A stretch of DNA of 64,000 bases, taken from positions 17,438,957 to 17,502,956 of the forward strand of contig OY986965.1 in NCBI GenBank assembly GCA_963920575.1, in the 5' to 3' direction. The notes below the pieces were generated by a model that saw only the letters and a list, made by a program, of their open reading frames with translations, was not told the origin of the DNA and ran no database searches. Made by a program: the position numbers and the translations under genes. This document shows, piece after piece, positions 45,598 to 57,057 of the stretch. The DNA comes from Narthecium ossifragum (Eukaryota > Streptophyta > Magnoliopsida > Dioscoreales > Nartheciaceae). Positions within the stretch are counted from its first letter, which is position 1; each line of letters begins with the position of its first letter.

Positions 45598-45912
45598 ATC
45601 GATCCAACTATCGACCGTGAGGCCACGGTCGATGCCATGGTCGATCTGACGATCGACCGTGGGGCCAAATGAGGGAAAAACATAAGGGCCATAGTCGATC
45701 AGTACATCGACCGTGGGAGGCCCAAAATGAGACAGAGTCTGACGGTCGACCGTGAGGCGAAGGGAGAAAAGGGAAAGAGCCCGCGGTCGATCGGAACATC
45801 GACCGTGGGAGGTCCAAAATGCGACAGAGCCTGACGGTCGATCCGACGGTCGACGGTGAGGCCGGAAAGAAACGTATCAACGCTTGACGGTCGATCCAAC
45901 GATCGACCGTCA
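45598..45912. repeat. GGTCGATC / GATCGACC hairpin array
   Basis: Repeated inverted motifs with CGGTCGATC on one side and GATCGACCG on the other. The best is at 45,885-45,912, a perfect 12-bp stem (TGACGGTCGATC) with a 4-base loop. A longer unit containing CATCGACCGTGGGAGG and CCAAAATG recurs about 94 bp apart (near 45,705 and 45,799). It is very similar in type to the copia LTR array at 1.6-1.95 kb. Confidence 0.85.
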
Positions 45913-46743
45913 GCCCCAGGGCACAGTTCCTTAGAACAGTGCCGGAAACCCAATTCCTTGAATTTGAATGATCAAATCTTGTTGGAAAACAATGAAACTT
46001 TGCAGGCATACGTAATAGATGATGGGGAACCTATTGGTATGAAGAAAACACGATTTTGAAGGTTAAATCTCGAATGTAGGTCTCAATGGCTGAAAATCGA
46101 CAAAACGGCGATAATACGAGAATAGTCCGATAAAATACGGAAAGCACATGGTAGGAATACTCGAAGCAAGCTATAACAGTTATGCAATAAGCTACACAAC
46201 ATTTTACCAAGTAGTTCTACATCGAAATCACAATAAACCTATCATAGGAGAACCCGATCACAATATTGAGGTAGAAACACCTACTTGATCAAGTAGGGCA
46301 GCTCCTCCACGCGTCTAACAAGTTTAACCGCCAAGATCCGCTCCTCGAAGCTTGTGCCTCCAAGCCCTAGCTCAGCCGGTAGGAGAGAGAAAGAGAGAGA
46401 AGGAGACAACGACAAGGAAGAAGAAAGAAAAGAGAGAGAAAGGGTCAGGGTATATATAGAGATCATAACCAATCTCGGCCGTCCAATTCGATCTTTCTCA
46501 ATCGAGCTCCGATCTTCCGATCGAATGCACCCTTAAGGTTCTAATCATTCACATACATCAATCCAAGGCCGTTTATGCAACACGTGTGTGAAACTGACCA
46601 CCAGGGGGCATATTTACTAAAATGCCCTTGGGGTTAAAAACTACCATACGATCGCCCGATCGTACCCGACGCGGAATCAAACCAATAGGAAAATGACCCT
46701 CGACCCACGCGGTCGAGCCAGGTCGGAGGGACGGGGCCTCACA

Positions 46744-49700
46744 ACCTAACAACCAAACAACCTTAAAAAGAATTTCGTCCTGAAATTCAATAAGGATGAA
46801 GCCGGGGAAAAGAATCAACTAGACCTACCTGCACAAGCAAAGCTACAAACAAGGGCGCCAACGCCCACAACAAGAAACTACATGCCAGGGTGAACAGTGG
46901 GGGAAACTCCCGACGCATGCGATCCTCTCTCTCCCATGTCAAACTCTCTGCACTGCCATGCCTCCATCTGATCATCACCAACGATACATGGAATGTGGGG
47001 TGGACTGCTGACATGTGCGGGGGTAGAGCCAACTGGTAGGCGACTGCTCCAACGCGTCTGACGATCTCAAAAGGGCCAGTGAACCTCGGCGCTAGCTTGC
47101 CCCTGCTACCAAACCTGATCGATCCTCTGCGCAGAGACACCTTCAGTAGTACTCTGTTGCCAACTGCGAACTCCAGGGGTCGTCGCCTGTGATCTGCGTA
47201 GCTCCTCTGCCTACTCTGCGCTGTCAAGAGTCTCTGTCTGATCTGAGCCAACCTCTCTGACGACTGTCGAATGATGTCCGGACCGGTAAGGGATGCCTCC
47301 CCAAACTCTGTCCAACACACGGATGAGCGACATGGCCTGTCGTACAATGCCTCAAAGGGTGCAAAACCCAAACTGGCCTGAAAACTGTTGTTGTAGGCAA
47401 ACTCCACCAGGGTCACATGTTGCTCCAAAGTACCCCCAGCGTCTAGCACACATGCTATGAGCATGTCCTCCAAGATCTGGATCGTCCGCTCCGACTGTTC
47501 GTCTGTCTGAGGGTGGAAAGCTGTACTGAAAGTCAGTGCTGTCCCCAAGGAGTCCTGGAAGCTGCTCCAGAATCTGCCGGTGAATCTGGGATCTCTGTCT
47601 GACACTATCGACACTTGGATGTCATGTAGTCATACCATCTCGTCGATGTACCTCTGGCTCAGTCTAGCAACTGGGTCTTTCATCCTCATGGGGAAGAAAT
47701 GAGTTGATTTGGTCAGTCGATCGATGATGACCCAAATCGCATCATTCCCTCTCGGTGTCCTGGGTAGCCCGGTGACGAAATGCATCGCTATATGTTCCCG
47801 GTTCCACTCTGGCACTAGAAGTGGCTGTAGTAAACCTGGTGTCCGTCTGTGCTCAGCCTTCACCTTCTGACAAGTGAGGCATCTAGAAACGAACTCTTCT
47901 ATTGACCTCTTCATCCCGCACCACCAAAACTGTCGGTGTAGAGCATGGTACATCTTGGTGCTCCCGGGGTAAACGGCGAAACAGGAGTGGTGGAACTCGT
48001 GAAGGATCTCCTCTCGTAGCGCGGGGTCTACTGGAACTACAACTCTGCCTCTGAAGAGTAGACCGCTATCTACTGACACTGTCCAGCCCTCGACCGCATG
48101 CTCGGTGCCGACCGCAGCACCGGTCTCCACGAGCTCTAGGTCTCCAGCCTGTGCCTCGATCACCCTGGCCAAAAGAACTGGGATGCTACAAACAGCATAC
48201 AGGAAATAGCCTGCCGCCTGGTCCTCGAAGTCAAGCCCGAATTGACCCACTGTCTCTAGCATCTACCACTGCCGAGCTGACATCGCTGCCAAGGTCACTC
48301 TGATGTCTCTGGTCTGCCTGCAGAGAGCGTCTGCTATGACGTTTGTGTTACCAGGGTGGTAATGCAACTCAAAGTCATAGTCCTCTAATAGCTCCATCCA
48401 CCGCCGCTGCCTGAGGTTGGGGTCACCCTGGGTGAACACGTGCCTCAAACTCTTGTGATCCAAGTACACCAGGAACCGCTCGCCGTAGAGGTAGTGCCGC
48501 CACTTCTTCAGAGCGAAGACAACTACTGCATGCTCGAGATCGTGGACTGGATAGTTCCTCTCATGGGTCTTCAGCTGCCTGGAACCGTAGGCCACCACAT
48601 GGCCCTCCTGCATCAGCACACAACCTAGACCCTCCCCATTGGCGTCGCAAAAAACACTGTAGCTGACGCCTCGCTCTGAAACTATCAGGATCGGTGCACT
48701 CGTCAGTCTGGTCCTCAACTATATGAACACCTGCTCGCAAGCATCGTCCCAAACAAACGGGACCGCCTTCTGTGTCAATCTGGTCAGCGACCCTGCAACC
48801 CTGGAGAAGTCCCGCACGAACCTCCGGTAGTATCCCGCCAAGCCGAGGAAGCTGCGGATCTCGAACACTGTCGTCGGTCTCTGCCACTGTAGCACTGCCT
48901 CCACCTTGGCTGGATCAACTGAAATGCATGCCGCTGACACCACGTGCCCTAGAAACTATACCTCAGGATGCCAGAACTCACATTTGAAGGCTTTGGCATA
49001 TAGCCTATACCCCCTCAACAACTGCAACACTGTCCTAAGATGCTGCTCGTGCTCCTCCTCTGTGCGTGAGTAGACTAGGATGTCCTCGACAAACACCACC
49101 ACGAACTGATCTAGGTACGGTCGGAAGACCTACTGCATCAGATCCATGAACGCTGCCAGTGCGTTCGTCAGGCCGAACGGCATTACCGTGAACTCGTACA
49201 ACCCGTACCTCGTACGAAAAGCCGTCTTCAGGATGTCGCAATCACGAATCCTCAGCTGATGGTAGCCGGTACGGAGATCGATCTTCGAAAAGAATGAAGA
49301 GCCTCAGTGCTGGTGGAACAAGTCATCGATCCTCGGCATTGGATACTTGTTCTTCACCGTCACCCTATTCAGCTTCCTGTAATCAATGCAAAGACGAAGC
49401 ATACCGTCCTTCTTCTTTGCAAACAACACAGGAGCTGCCCAAGGTGACGTGCTGGCACGGATGAAACCTCTGCCGATCAACCCGTCCAGCTAGACCCTCA
49501 GCTCCCTCTGCTCTGCAGGTGCCATCCTGAAAGCTGGGAAAGAGATCGGCTCGGTACCCGGTACAAGATCTATCTGGAAGTCTACTACTCTGGAAGGAGG
49601 AAGGCCTGGTAGCTCGTCTAGAAAGACATCAGCGAACTTACAAACTACTGCCGGCAAACTGCTCTCTCGACTGCCCTCTGCAGCGAACAAGGAAAGGTGC

Positions 49701-50077
49701 GCCAGTAAAGTTGACGGCTGGCCCTCGCGCCTGGGAAAACAATCACAAATGAGGGAATCGGCCGACTGGCGATCCCCCAGCAAAACGAAACGAGTGCCGT
49801 CAGGTGTCCAAGCAGTCACCCTGCGACGGCCACAATCGATGACGGCTCGTTATGAAGTCAGCCAATTCACACCGGGAATCACGTCGAACCCGACCATGTC
49901 TAGCACCCGAAGGTCTAGAAAGACACAGAGGCCCCAACCTCTAACTCACAAGAACGGCAGATCAACTCAACACGAGCCCCTCCGCCGACCGGTGTGTCTA
50001 GGTGTAGTGTGACTCCAAGTGGCTTAGTCTCTAGCCCTAGCGATGCCACACACTCACTACCTATAAAGGAATGCGAC
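46744..50077 (-). pseudogene. pol: Chromovirus (Tekay-like) pol: protease end, RT, RNase H, integrase, chromodomain
   Basis: Read right to left, the protease remainder (SHSFIGSECVASLGLE) is followed by the pre-RT block FADVFLDELPGLPPSR. RT has CIDYRKLN and FGLTNA, but its active site reads FVED; the Glu codon is 49,085-49,087 where Asp is expected. RNase H (49,000-48,263) contains SVFCDANGEGLGCV and YLDHKSLRHVFTQ. Integrase has an HHCC finger (HEFHHSCF then CLTCQ), core residues in VIIDRLTKSTHF and VSDRDPRFTG, and EQSERTIQILEDML. The C-terminus MIRWRHGSAESLTWERE looks like a chromodomain, though a deletion joins it directly to HPTFHVS. At least five in-frame stops break the gene. It is inactive. 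Confidence 0.92.
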
Positions 50078-50911
50078 TGATACGAGGACGAACTGAGCCA
50101 ATCCAAGAAGGGACCCACGTCCTTGCTTGGGTGGGCCTACGCCATGGAGCTGGCTGCAACCAGGTCACTTTGGGCATCCTAAGCCCAACTAGCCAAAAGG
50201 ATTCTTATTCCCTAGCTGGTTTGGTTACATAGTTGATTTCCTAGTTAGTAGTTATCTTGATTGAGTAAGTTTCCTAGATTGAGTTCAGTTTATGATTTGC
50301 TTAAATCAGTTCCTATTATGAGTCCTTGTTATTAGGAAGTTGAGATATGATTGAGTCTTATTAGGAAAGTATGGTTACTTGCTGATTAAAGCAAGGTAGT
50401 ATTCAGATTGTAGTATGACTCTCTAGAGGCCTTTATAAAAGGACCTCCATAGGTTGTAATTATGCATGGACGAATTATGAGAATAAAATAGAGTTATTAG
50501 TAGGATAACTTAGGAGTAGCTGTAAACCTAGGAGTAGCTGTAACCTAGTTTCCTCATAATCCACCAACCACCTTCATCTCTCTCTACAGCCGGTCCTTGT
50601 CCATCACCGGTCTCCTTCTCCGCTGCCGTCCACTCCTCCGCCACTATCATCACCACTATCAGCCATCACCCACGTTCTCCAAGGCTTGGATCTCCAAGAG
50701 AAGCCGGCCAACCATTGAGGAAGCTGCGAGGTAATCCTCTTCCTCATCCATCTCTCTCCTCCGGTTTTCAGCCTTCCTTGTCGAATACCTAGGGTGCTTC
50801 TCCTAAAAACCCTAAAGGTATATCTCGACCTAGCCATAGCTTTGGCTAAGGAGGAACCGAGACTAGGAAAGACACCAGATACGAAAGCCCTAGAGAAAGT
50901 GCATCGTATCA
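50078..50911 (+). repeat. 5' LTR of the non-autonomous element
   Basis: 834 bp, TGATACGAGG to GCATCGTATCA. TATAAAA is at 50,434-50,440 and a possible polyadenylation signal AATAAA at 50,482-50,487, the order expected for U3-R. Confidence 0.95.
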
Positions 50912-50914
50912 ACT

Positions 50915-50928
50915 TGGTATCAGAGCTC
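50915..50928 (+). other. Primer binding site, initiator tRNA-Met type
   Basis: TGGTATCAGAGCTC follows the 5' LTR after AACT. The first 12 bases match the plant initiator tRNA-Met complement. Confidence 0.85.
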
Positions 50929-50973
50929 TTTCCTCCTACCTGTGCCATCCAGAATCCTTCCGAAAGAGTCCAC

Positions 50974-51840
50974 ATGGAAGGAAAAGTACCTGGCCAAAAC
51001 CCTAGTTATACCGCGGATTACTCAAACCCTACACGGATCACTGTTCATCCGACCAGACCTACTCCTATACCTGGTCGAATCCCTCTTCCACATCATCATC
51101 CCTTAACCCCATCATCATCCCTACAGAACCCTAACCCTACCCAACCTCCACCCTATGCAGCCTACAACCCAATTCTTCCACAAGCCTACTATTACCCACC
51201 TCACATCCAACCTGCCTATGTACCGACCCATTATCCAAACCTTGAGCCCCCTAGCACTCCCTACAACCAGCCCAAACCTGGAAACACCAATGGCTATTTG
51301 AGAACAACTTGGACTCCGAATCCTACTGGAACTAGGATTACAAATCCTGCTCCAACTAGGAATCTGAGTCAAACTCAGAGTACGACTTGGACTCAAAATC
51401 CTACTGGAACTAGGATTACAAATCCTACTCCAACTAGGAATCCTAGTCAAACTTGGAGTACGGCTTACCCTACAGCTGAACAATGGAAGGAAGCTGTCCA
51501 AAGTTGGATCCCTCTACCTCACCCTTCAGCAGAACAGTGGGAAGCAATGATCAAACGATATTCTCCTACAAATCTGTCAAGCCCTACCAGAGTTCAGATT
51601 TTCAGAGAAAATCCCATTCTAGCTACAACTTGGATTGCAAAATCTAAACCTAGCTCTACCTGGATTAGGAGTCCTTATGCTCCACCTACCCCTGAGCTTC
51701 CCCATGACCCAAACCATGAACAACACTCGCTACCCCTTACCCAACCACACCACATCCCAGCCCAGTCAACATCCTGCCATCATCTCCTTCGTTATTTCCC
51801 TCATCCAAACCCTACCTTCCCACCTGCAATTCCTCTTTAG
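50974..51840 (+). CDS. Proline-rich protein of the non-autonomous element
   Basis: The first ATG after the primer site opens a frame of 288 residues starting MEGKVPGQNPSYTAD. An in-frame ATG further upstream lies within the LTR and is less likely to be used. The protein is rich in Pro, Asn, Thr, Tyr and Gln. It contains a 26-residue tandem duplication (TTWTPNPTGTRITNP and its repeat, encoded by 78-bp units at 51,308-51,463). Two related AEQW segments follow (AEQWKEAVQSW and AEQWEAMIKRY). I see no zinc knuckle, capsid domain or enzyme motif. It may be a highly diverged Gag-like protein, or a frame without function; the intact 288-residue length favours the former only weakly. Confidence 0.5.
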   Translation: MEGKVPGQNPSYTADYSNPTRITVHPTRPTPIPGRIPLPHHHPLTPSSSLQNPNPTQPPPYAAYNPILPQAYYYPPHIQPAYVPTHYPNLEPPSTPYNQPKPGNTNGYLRTTWTPNPTGTRITNPAPTRNLSQTQSTTWTQNPTGTRITNPTPTRNPSQTWSTAYPTAEQWKEAVQSWIPLPHPSAEQWEAMIKRYSPTNLSSPTRVQIFRENPILATTWIAKSKPSSTWIRSPYAPPTPELPHDPNHEQHSLPLTQPHHIPAQSTSCHHLLRYFPHPNPTFPPAIPL

Positions 51841-53095
51841 CAGCCAACCTCACCTTAGTTGAAGCCCTCCCCGCACCATGTAAGCTCCCCCAAGGTCCTC
51901 CTCACTCCTACCCCAATCCCAAATCCCTCTCCTTCAACTCCGGCAACAACCCCCAAGGTAATCGTTGCCTACCTGTCCCTGATCCTACCATAACCTCCTT
52001 GTATGGCCCACTGATGGATCTCTCAAGCCACCAAAGACCGTCCCCTAACCCTCCTGACCCTTCCCGTAGCCTTACCGAGGCCGACCCCAAACCCCCTCCA
52101 GATCCGCCACCTGGACCGAACCCCCATCCTCTCATCCCCTCTTCTCCATGGGATCCAAACCCTGATGAACATCCCTCACCGGCCACCAAGTTCAGTCCCC
52201 TCTCAGTTGCCAGAGCACTTCAGCCATCTGATCAGATCAAATCAAATCACTACAGTTTGAACCTGATCAAACTCCAACTCCATCACCTACAATTGATCGA
52301 GTCAGATTGCAACTTACAAGACTTGGTCAGATTCCATCCAAGCACAACCCGGTTTGGTTACACCAACCAGATCTGACCAAGCTCAGATCAGACTCAATTG
52401 GATGCAGCCAGAATCAATCCGGCTAGATTTGATTGCATCCAGCCAAGCCCCATCAAGCTCAGTCAAACTGAACCTGATCAAGATCCAAATAGTGCAGCAG
52501 AAGCGTGGCCCAGCCGACTTCACTTCAGACTGGGCCAAAGCGATCTTGACTCAGCATCAAGCTAAGACCCTGCACATCCGACCAGGCCATGAAGATCATA
52601 TCTCGTCCTAAGGTCATGGGCGACACTACTCATGGGACGTGACGAGGATGATCCAGGAGAACCATTGAAGATCCCATGCTTGGAGCCACCTGAACCATCA
52701 GATCGTCCCCCGGATTCTCCGTCCTCGGCACGACTGTATCCAGCCGCTGTCTTGGGTCTACTTCCATCTTGGAAGGATTTGATTCAGATTGACTGAGTCT
52801 TTGACCTAGGACACCAGCACTTGAGGTGGGCCCATCGTCGATCTACAGCCGCCCTCTACTTCTTGGAGTTCCAGAGGCCGCCAGATCCACCTAAGTTTCA
52901 GCCTCCTCCTTCCAGACCGGCAACATGGCCCCCTGACTCGCCGCTTCGGATACCATTAGATCCACAATGGGTGTGACCAGGATTTTCACCGCCAAGTCAG
53001 AGCAACGGTTGCGGTCTAGCTACATCACTCCGGTCCAAGAAGACCATATCCCTTTTCCCTCAACAAATTCAGGCCTTGAGGACAAGGCCCATTTC
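51841..53095 (+). other. Non-coding interior of the non-autonomous element
   Basis: No frame here shows a recognisable domain. Near the end the phrase coding GLEDKAHFEGRGDD, just before the purine tract, resembles the 3' untranslated end of many plant gypsy elements. That hints the element derives from a Ty3/gypsy parent by internal replacement. Confidence 0.5.
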
Positions 53096-53109
53096 GAAGG
53101 GAGAGGGGA
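53096..53109 (+). other. Polypurine tract
   Basis: GAAGGGAGAGGGGA directly precedes the 3' LTR and is the expected second-strand primer. Confidence 0.85.
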
Positions 53110-53942
53110 TGATACGAGGACGAACTGAGCCAATCCAAGAAGGGACCCACGTCCTTGCTTGGGTGGGCCCACGCCAAGGAGCTGGCTGCAACCAGGTCAC
53201 TTTGGGCGTCCTAAGCCCAACCAGCCAAAAGGATTCTTATTCCCTAGCTAGTTTGGTTACATAGTTGATTTCCTAGTTAGTAGTTATCTTGATTGAGTCA
53301 GTTTCCTAGATTGAGTTCAGTTTATGATTTGCTTAAATCAGTTCCTATTATGAATCCTTGTTATTAGGAAGTTGAGATATGATTGAGTCTTATTAGGAAA
53401 GTATGGTTACTTGCTGATTAAAGCAAGGTAGTATTCAGATTGTAGTAGGACTCTCTAGAGGCCTCTATAAAAGGACCTCCATAGCTTGTAATTATGCATG
53501 GACGAATTATGAGAATAAAATAGAGTTATTAGTAGGATAACTTAGGAGTAGCTGTAAACTAAGAGTAGCTATAACCTAGTATCCTCATAATCCACCAGCC
53601 ACCTTCATCTCTCTCTACAGCCGGTCCTTCTCCATCACCGGTCTCCTTCTCCGGTGCCGTCCACTCCTCCGCCACCATCACCACCACTACCAGCCATCAC
53701 CCACGTTCTCCAAGGCTTGGATCTCCAAGAGAAGCCGGCCAACCATTGAGGAAGCTGCGAGGTAATCCTCTTCCTCATCCGTCTCTCTCCTCCGGTTTTC
53801 AGCCTTCCTTGTTGAATACCTCGGGTGCTTCTCCTAAAAACCCTAAAGGTATATCTCGACCTAGCCATAGCTTTGGCTAAGGAGGAGCCGAGACTAGGCA
53901 AGGGACCAGATACGAAACCCCTAGAGAAGGTGCATCGTATCA
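53110..53942 (+). repeat. 3' LTR of the non-autonomous element
   Basis: 833 bp, the same ends as the 5' LTR, with TATAAAA at 53,466-53,472. The right target duplication GCGAC follows at 53,943. Confidence 0.95.
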
Positions 53943-53947
53943 GCGAC

Positions 53948-55250
53948 GCCCCAGAATCTATCAGAACATCTACAAATGAACTGAAAACCTGAAAGGTACC
54001 TCTGAGAACTGAAGGGTCAACTGGGGCTGGTGGAAGAGCTAGAGTCTGTTGGGGTTGCGGGTACTGGTAGGACTGGAAAGGTGGCTGAACTCTGTCTGGG
54101 TACTCACAGTTTGGAAGTGCGTAGACTCCCCCTCTGGGACCGCCACGACCTCCACCGCGAGCTCTGCCTCTCCCGACTCCTGGTGCCCGCCAACCTCCAC
54201 CTGCTCTGCTACAAACAGACTGTGCCCTCAATGTCGGACAGTCTCGGTGAAAGTGCCCTGTCTGCTGGCACTCATAGCACACGGGAGGTCCAAGTGCTAG
54301 CTGCTGGCTCTGGCCTCCTCCCCCGGACGTCTATCCCTGAGGCCTAGCCGAAAGAAGTGGCTGGCCTCCCTGCCTGGGTTGCTACTGGTACTGGGGTGGG
54401 TGACGCTGGTATGGCTGCCGGTGTCGTGAGTATCTATGCGGGGTTCCTCTGCCACTAACACTCGCAGACGACGTCGGTTGGACTGCCCTGGGCCCCGGCT
54501 CCTGCGACTAAGCCTCTACTGGCACAGTCTGACGCCTCTGCGTACTTGCTAGCGCGCTGAGCCGCAATCATCTGCCTGAGCTCAAGCCTAGGCCCCCACT
54601 AGAACTACTCAGCTCTGGCAAGACGATCCGCCGATACCGCCCCGGCAAACCTGGCTAGTCTAGTGAACCTAGCTGCATACTGCACTATCGACTGAGTACC
54701 CTGAGAAAGGGTCTGGTACTCACGAACAAGGGCCAAGCGCGCACTGCGAGGAAAGAACGCGCCAAGAAAAGACGAACGAAACACGACCCACGATGGGTCA
54801 CTCCCGTCCCTGGCGGCCTGAACAGAATGCCACCAATCCAAAGCGTCCCCGTCGAGTTGGAACGTGGCAAGTCTGACCTGAACCCGGTCATCCTGGACGA
54901 ACAGAGTGTCAAGGACGCGACTGACTCCCTCCAGCCAGTCGTCCACCACCACTGGGTCGTCTCCAGCACAGCTAAACCTAGGCGGGTTCAACCCCTGGAA
55001 GTTGACCACCGCTGTCACAACAGCACGCTAGTCGAGTGGAGGAGAGACCACCTCGGCGACGAAAGAAGCATCCTCCTCTTTCACGAACTCAATCCTCAGC
55101 TCTGGCTCTGGAGCAGGTACCGGGGGCAAGGCTGCGTTAGCCCCTAACGCCCGTCAGGCAGCGTGCTCGTCGCGCGCACTACAACGACCTAAGATTGGAC
55201 AGCTAGCCCATCTCTCTGTCATCTGCACATTTACCAGAGATGACAAGTGA
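53948..55250 (-). pseudogene. gag: Chromovirus gag, zinc knuckle and start of protease
   Basis: This is the first half of the same minus-strand gene. The capsid region (55,018-54,605) contains NPPRFSCAGDDPVVVDDWLE and ATFQLDGDALDWWHS, standard for Ty3/gypsy Gag. A zinc knuckle CYECQQTGHFHRDC (CX2CX4HX4C) is near 54,280. The aspartic-protease active site VLIDSGAS lies at the very end, where the non-autonomous element split the gene. Stop codons occur near 54,602, 54,345 and 55,030. Upstream sequence to 55,250 is probably the gag start and leader; the 5' LTR is beyond the next insertion and outside the window. Confidence 0.88.
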
Positions 55251-55255
55251 CCACC

Positions 55256-57057
55256 TGATGTCGCTCAAATGTGTCACGCACAGCGATCGCGGTGCAGTAT
55301 AGCATAAGAGAGGTCGAACCCACAGAGAGACAGACAGAAAATATCCAAAACACAAATAACAAAGACAAACGAGAACTTGAGATATCAGGATTTTGATAAG
55401 GCTAGGCTTCAGGAATCACTTCACTCGGATTTAGGTTCTACTCTTCTCAATGGTTCATATGAAACTCAGTTAATGGATTCACATCCCAATCACCTTAACC
55501 GGAAGATATGGAATTATAAACCTAATAAAATATATAGATGTCTCTTCCTACGATTGATTCTTTCTTATTATAATTCTAACTTCATCCAATCAAAACTTAA
55601 GAATATATGATACCGGCTGTCACTACAGGCAACATATAGCAAAAGTTCATCGGGACAAAGCCCTAACTCTATCTAACCGGATCTCTAAGAATACACAATA
55701 CCAACTCTCACAATCGGCAATGCATAGCAAAGATGTCACGGGATAAAGCCCCAACCTTGTCTTACTAGATCCATAAGAATACACAATACAAGTTGTCACT
55801 ACGGGCAATGCATAGCAAAGGTCTCGTGAGACTCGGTAGAGGAATCAAAAGAGATAACTATGGGATTAAAAGATCATGAAAAAAGTATGACTGGATTCAT
55901 AATATTAATCATCCACATAGAAACCTATAATCTGAAAATAATCTTTGAAGATTCAATACATAGGAAAGAGTTTAACAATAAAGATTGAAACTATGAACCA
56001 TCGTTGGAGAAGAAGCCCTAGTCCTCGCTAGATCATCCGTCCGCAATGCCCGCGGATTACTCGGCCATGAATTGAGATTTCTTCATCTTCTTTCTTGCTT
56101 TTTCTCCCCTCCAAAGCTCTGTAGAAAACCCCCTTGGAACCTCCCAAATTTCGGATTAAATAAGCATATATATAGGGGAACCCCGAAATTAGAGTTTTAG
56201 TTGAGTTGGACTCGGATTTCCTGAAGGCAGCCCTATTCCGGTCGCAACTGGGTCCAATCCAGCCGGAGTTTGGAAACTTACTCAACACGAAAGTTGTATA
56301 TTTGGAAGTCTTCTACCAGATCCCGGAGATTTCGCAATATTCTGAGTTATATAGAATATTTAAAGAATATTCTCCTCAGCTTCAACAGAACAGTTTTCCA
56401 GCTGTCTAACTTCATATATTCTTCCAATCTTCTATCACACCGTCCAGAATCTCATAAATTATCCAACATAAAAGTTGTAGATCTCTAAACCTTCTATCAC
56501 GTATTCAAATTTCAGAATATTTTAACTTCCAGATAATATGTTACAAATATTTTCCCACCAGATGACGAAACTGTATTTCTCCTCATTTGCTGTAATTTGG
56601 GTCGCCCTGACTAAGATCGATCTTCATATGAAAAATGATCGATCTTCTTGAAACTAGCTCTCTGTCAACTCTCCGTAGCATAAAATGATCGATCCTTTGA
56701 CGAAAAAGGATCGATCCTTTGAGCATCAAATCAATCTTCTTCTTCCATAACTACTTTGTCTGCACCTCTCGTACTCAAAATAGCATATCTTCCTCTAGGA
56801 AACTCCAAATCATGAACCGTAAATATTTCCAGAAAATAGACTTCCAGAGCTTTCAAACAATGTCTAGCACATAATCTGATTCATTCCGAGAAGGTACAGT
56901 TTTTGCGTTAAAGACCCATCTTTGCTTCAATTTCCTGCATAATATAAATAACTTTGTGAAGCAACATATACGGACGAAATCATCTATATTAATCATGAAA
57001 ACTAAGCAAATAAGCTGCTCTTAGTCACGTTTAGAGTGCATTTTCATGCACTTATCA
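55256..57057 (-). mobile_element. 3' LTR of Athila-like element 2
   Basis: This 1,802-bp LTR starts TGATGTCGCTCAAATG and ends CATGCACTTATCA. The left target flank is CCACC (55,251-55,255). The same start sequence recurs at 63,909, giving the LTR pair. A TATA-like CCCTATATATATGC is on the minus strand near 56,164-56,177, and two GATCGATC pairs are at 56,615-56,716. The three tandem phrases with TAAGAATACACAATAC near 55,690-55,800 are short direct repeats within the LTR. Confidence 0.92.
56615..56716. repeat. Two GATCGATC pairs in Athila 2 LTR
   Basis: Pairs start at 56,615/56,637 and 56,687/56,709, both 22 bp apart; the pairs are 72 bp apart. They are upstream of the TATA-like box in LTR orientation, but about 440 bp away. 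Confidence 0.9.

Larger units (their letters stand above)
41624..46743 (-). mobile_element. 3' LTR of the minus-strand chromovirus, with two insertions
   Basis: It begins TGTCACACCCCGACC and ends GACGGGGCCTCACA next to the chromovirus pol tail at 46,744. Subtracting the insertions at 42,086-43,219 and 43,645-45,220 leaves about 2.4 kb. The sequence on either side of the first insertion lines up with the solo LTR at 3,040-3,150, confirming one interrupted LTR. The left flank is CACAG (41,619-41,623); the partner would lie beyond the window. A GGTCGATC/GATCGACC hairpin array is at 45,598-45,912. Confidence 0.82.
50078..53942 (+). mobile_element. Complete non-autonomous LTR retrotransposon, TSD GCGAC
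   Basis: The element is 3,865 bp with LTRs at 50,078-50,911 and 53,110-53,942. It is flanked by perfect GCGAC copies at 50,073-50,077 and 53,943-53,947. Both LTRs run from TGATACGAGG to CATCGTATCA and carry TATAAAA and AATAAA signals. By eye they differ at about 28 substitutions and one 1-bp indel, roughly 3.5 percent. A primer site follows the 5' LTR and a purine tract precedes the 3' LTR. The 2.2-kb interior encodes one proline-rich frame and no protease, RT or integrase. It is inserted in the protease region of the minus-strand chromovirus and must rely on enzymes from another element. Confidence 0.95.
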
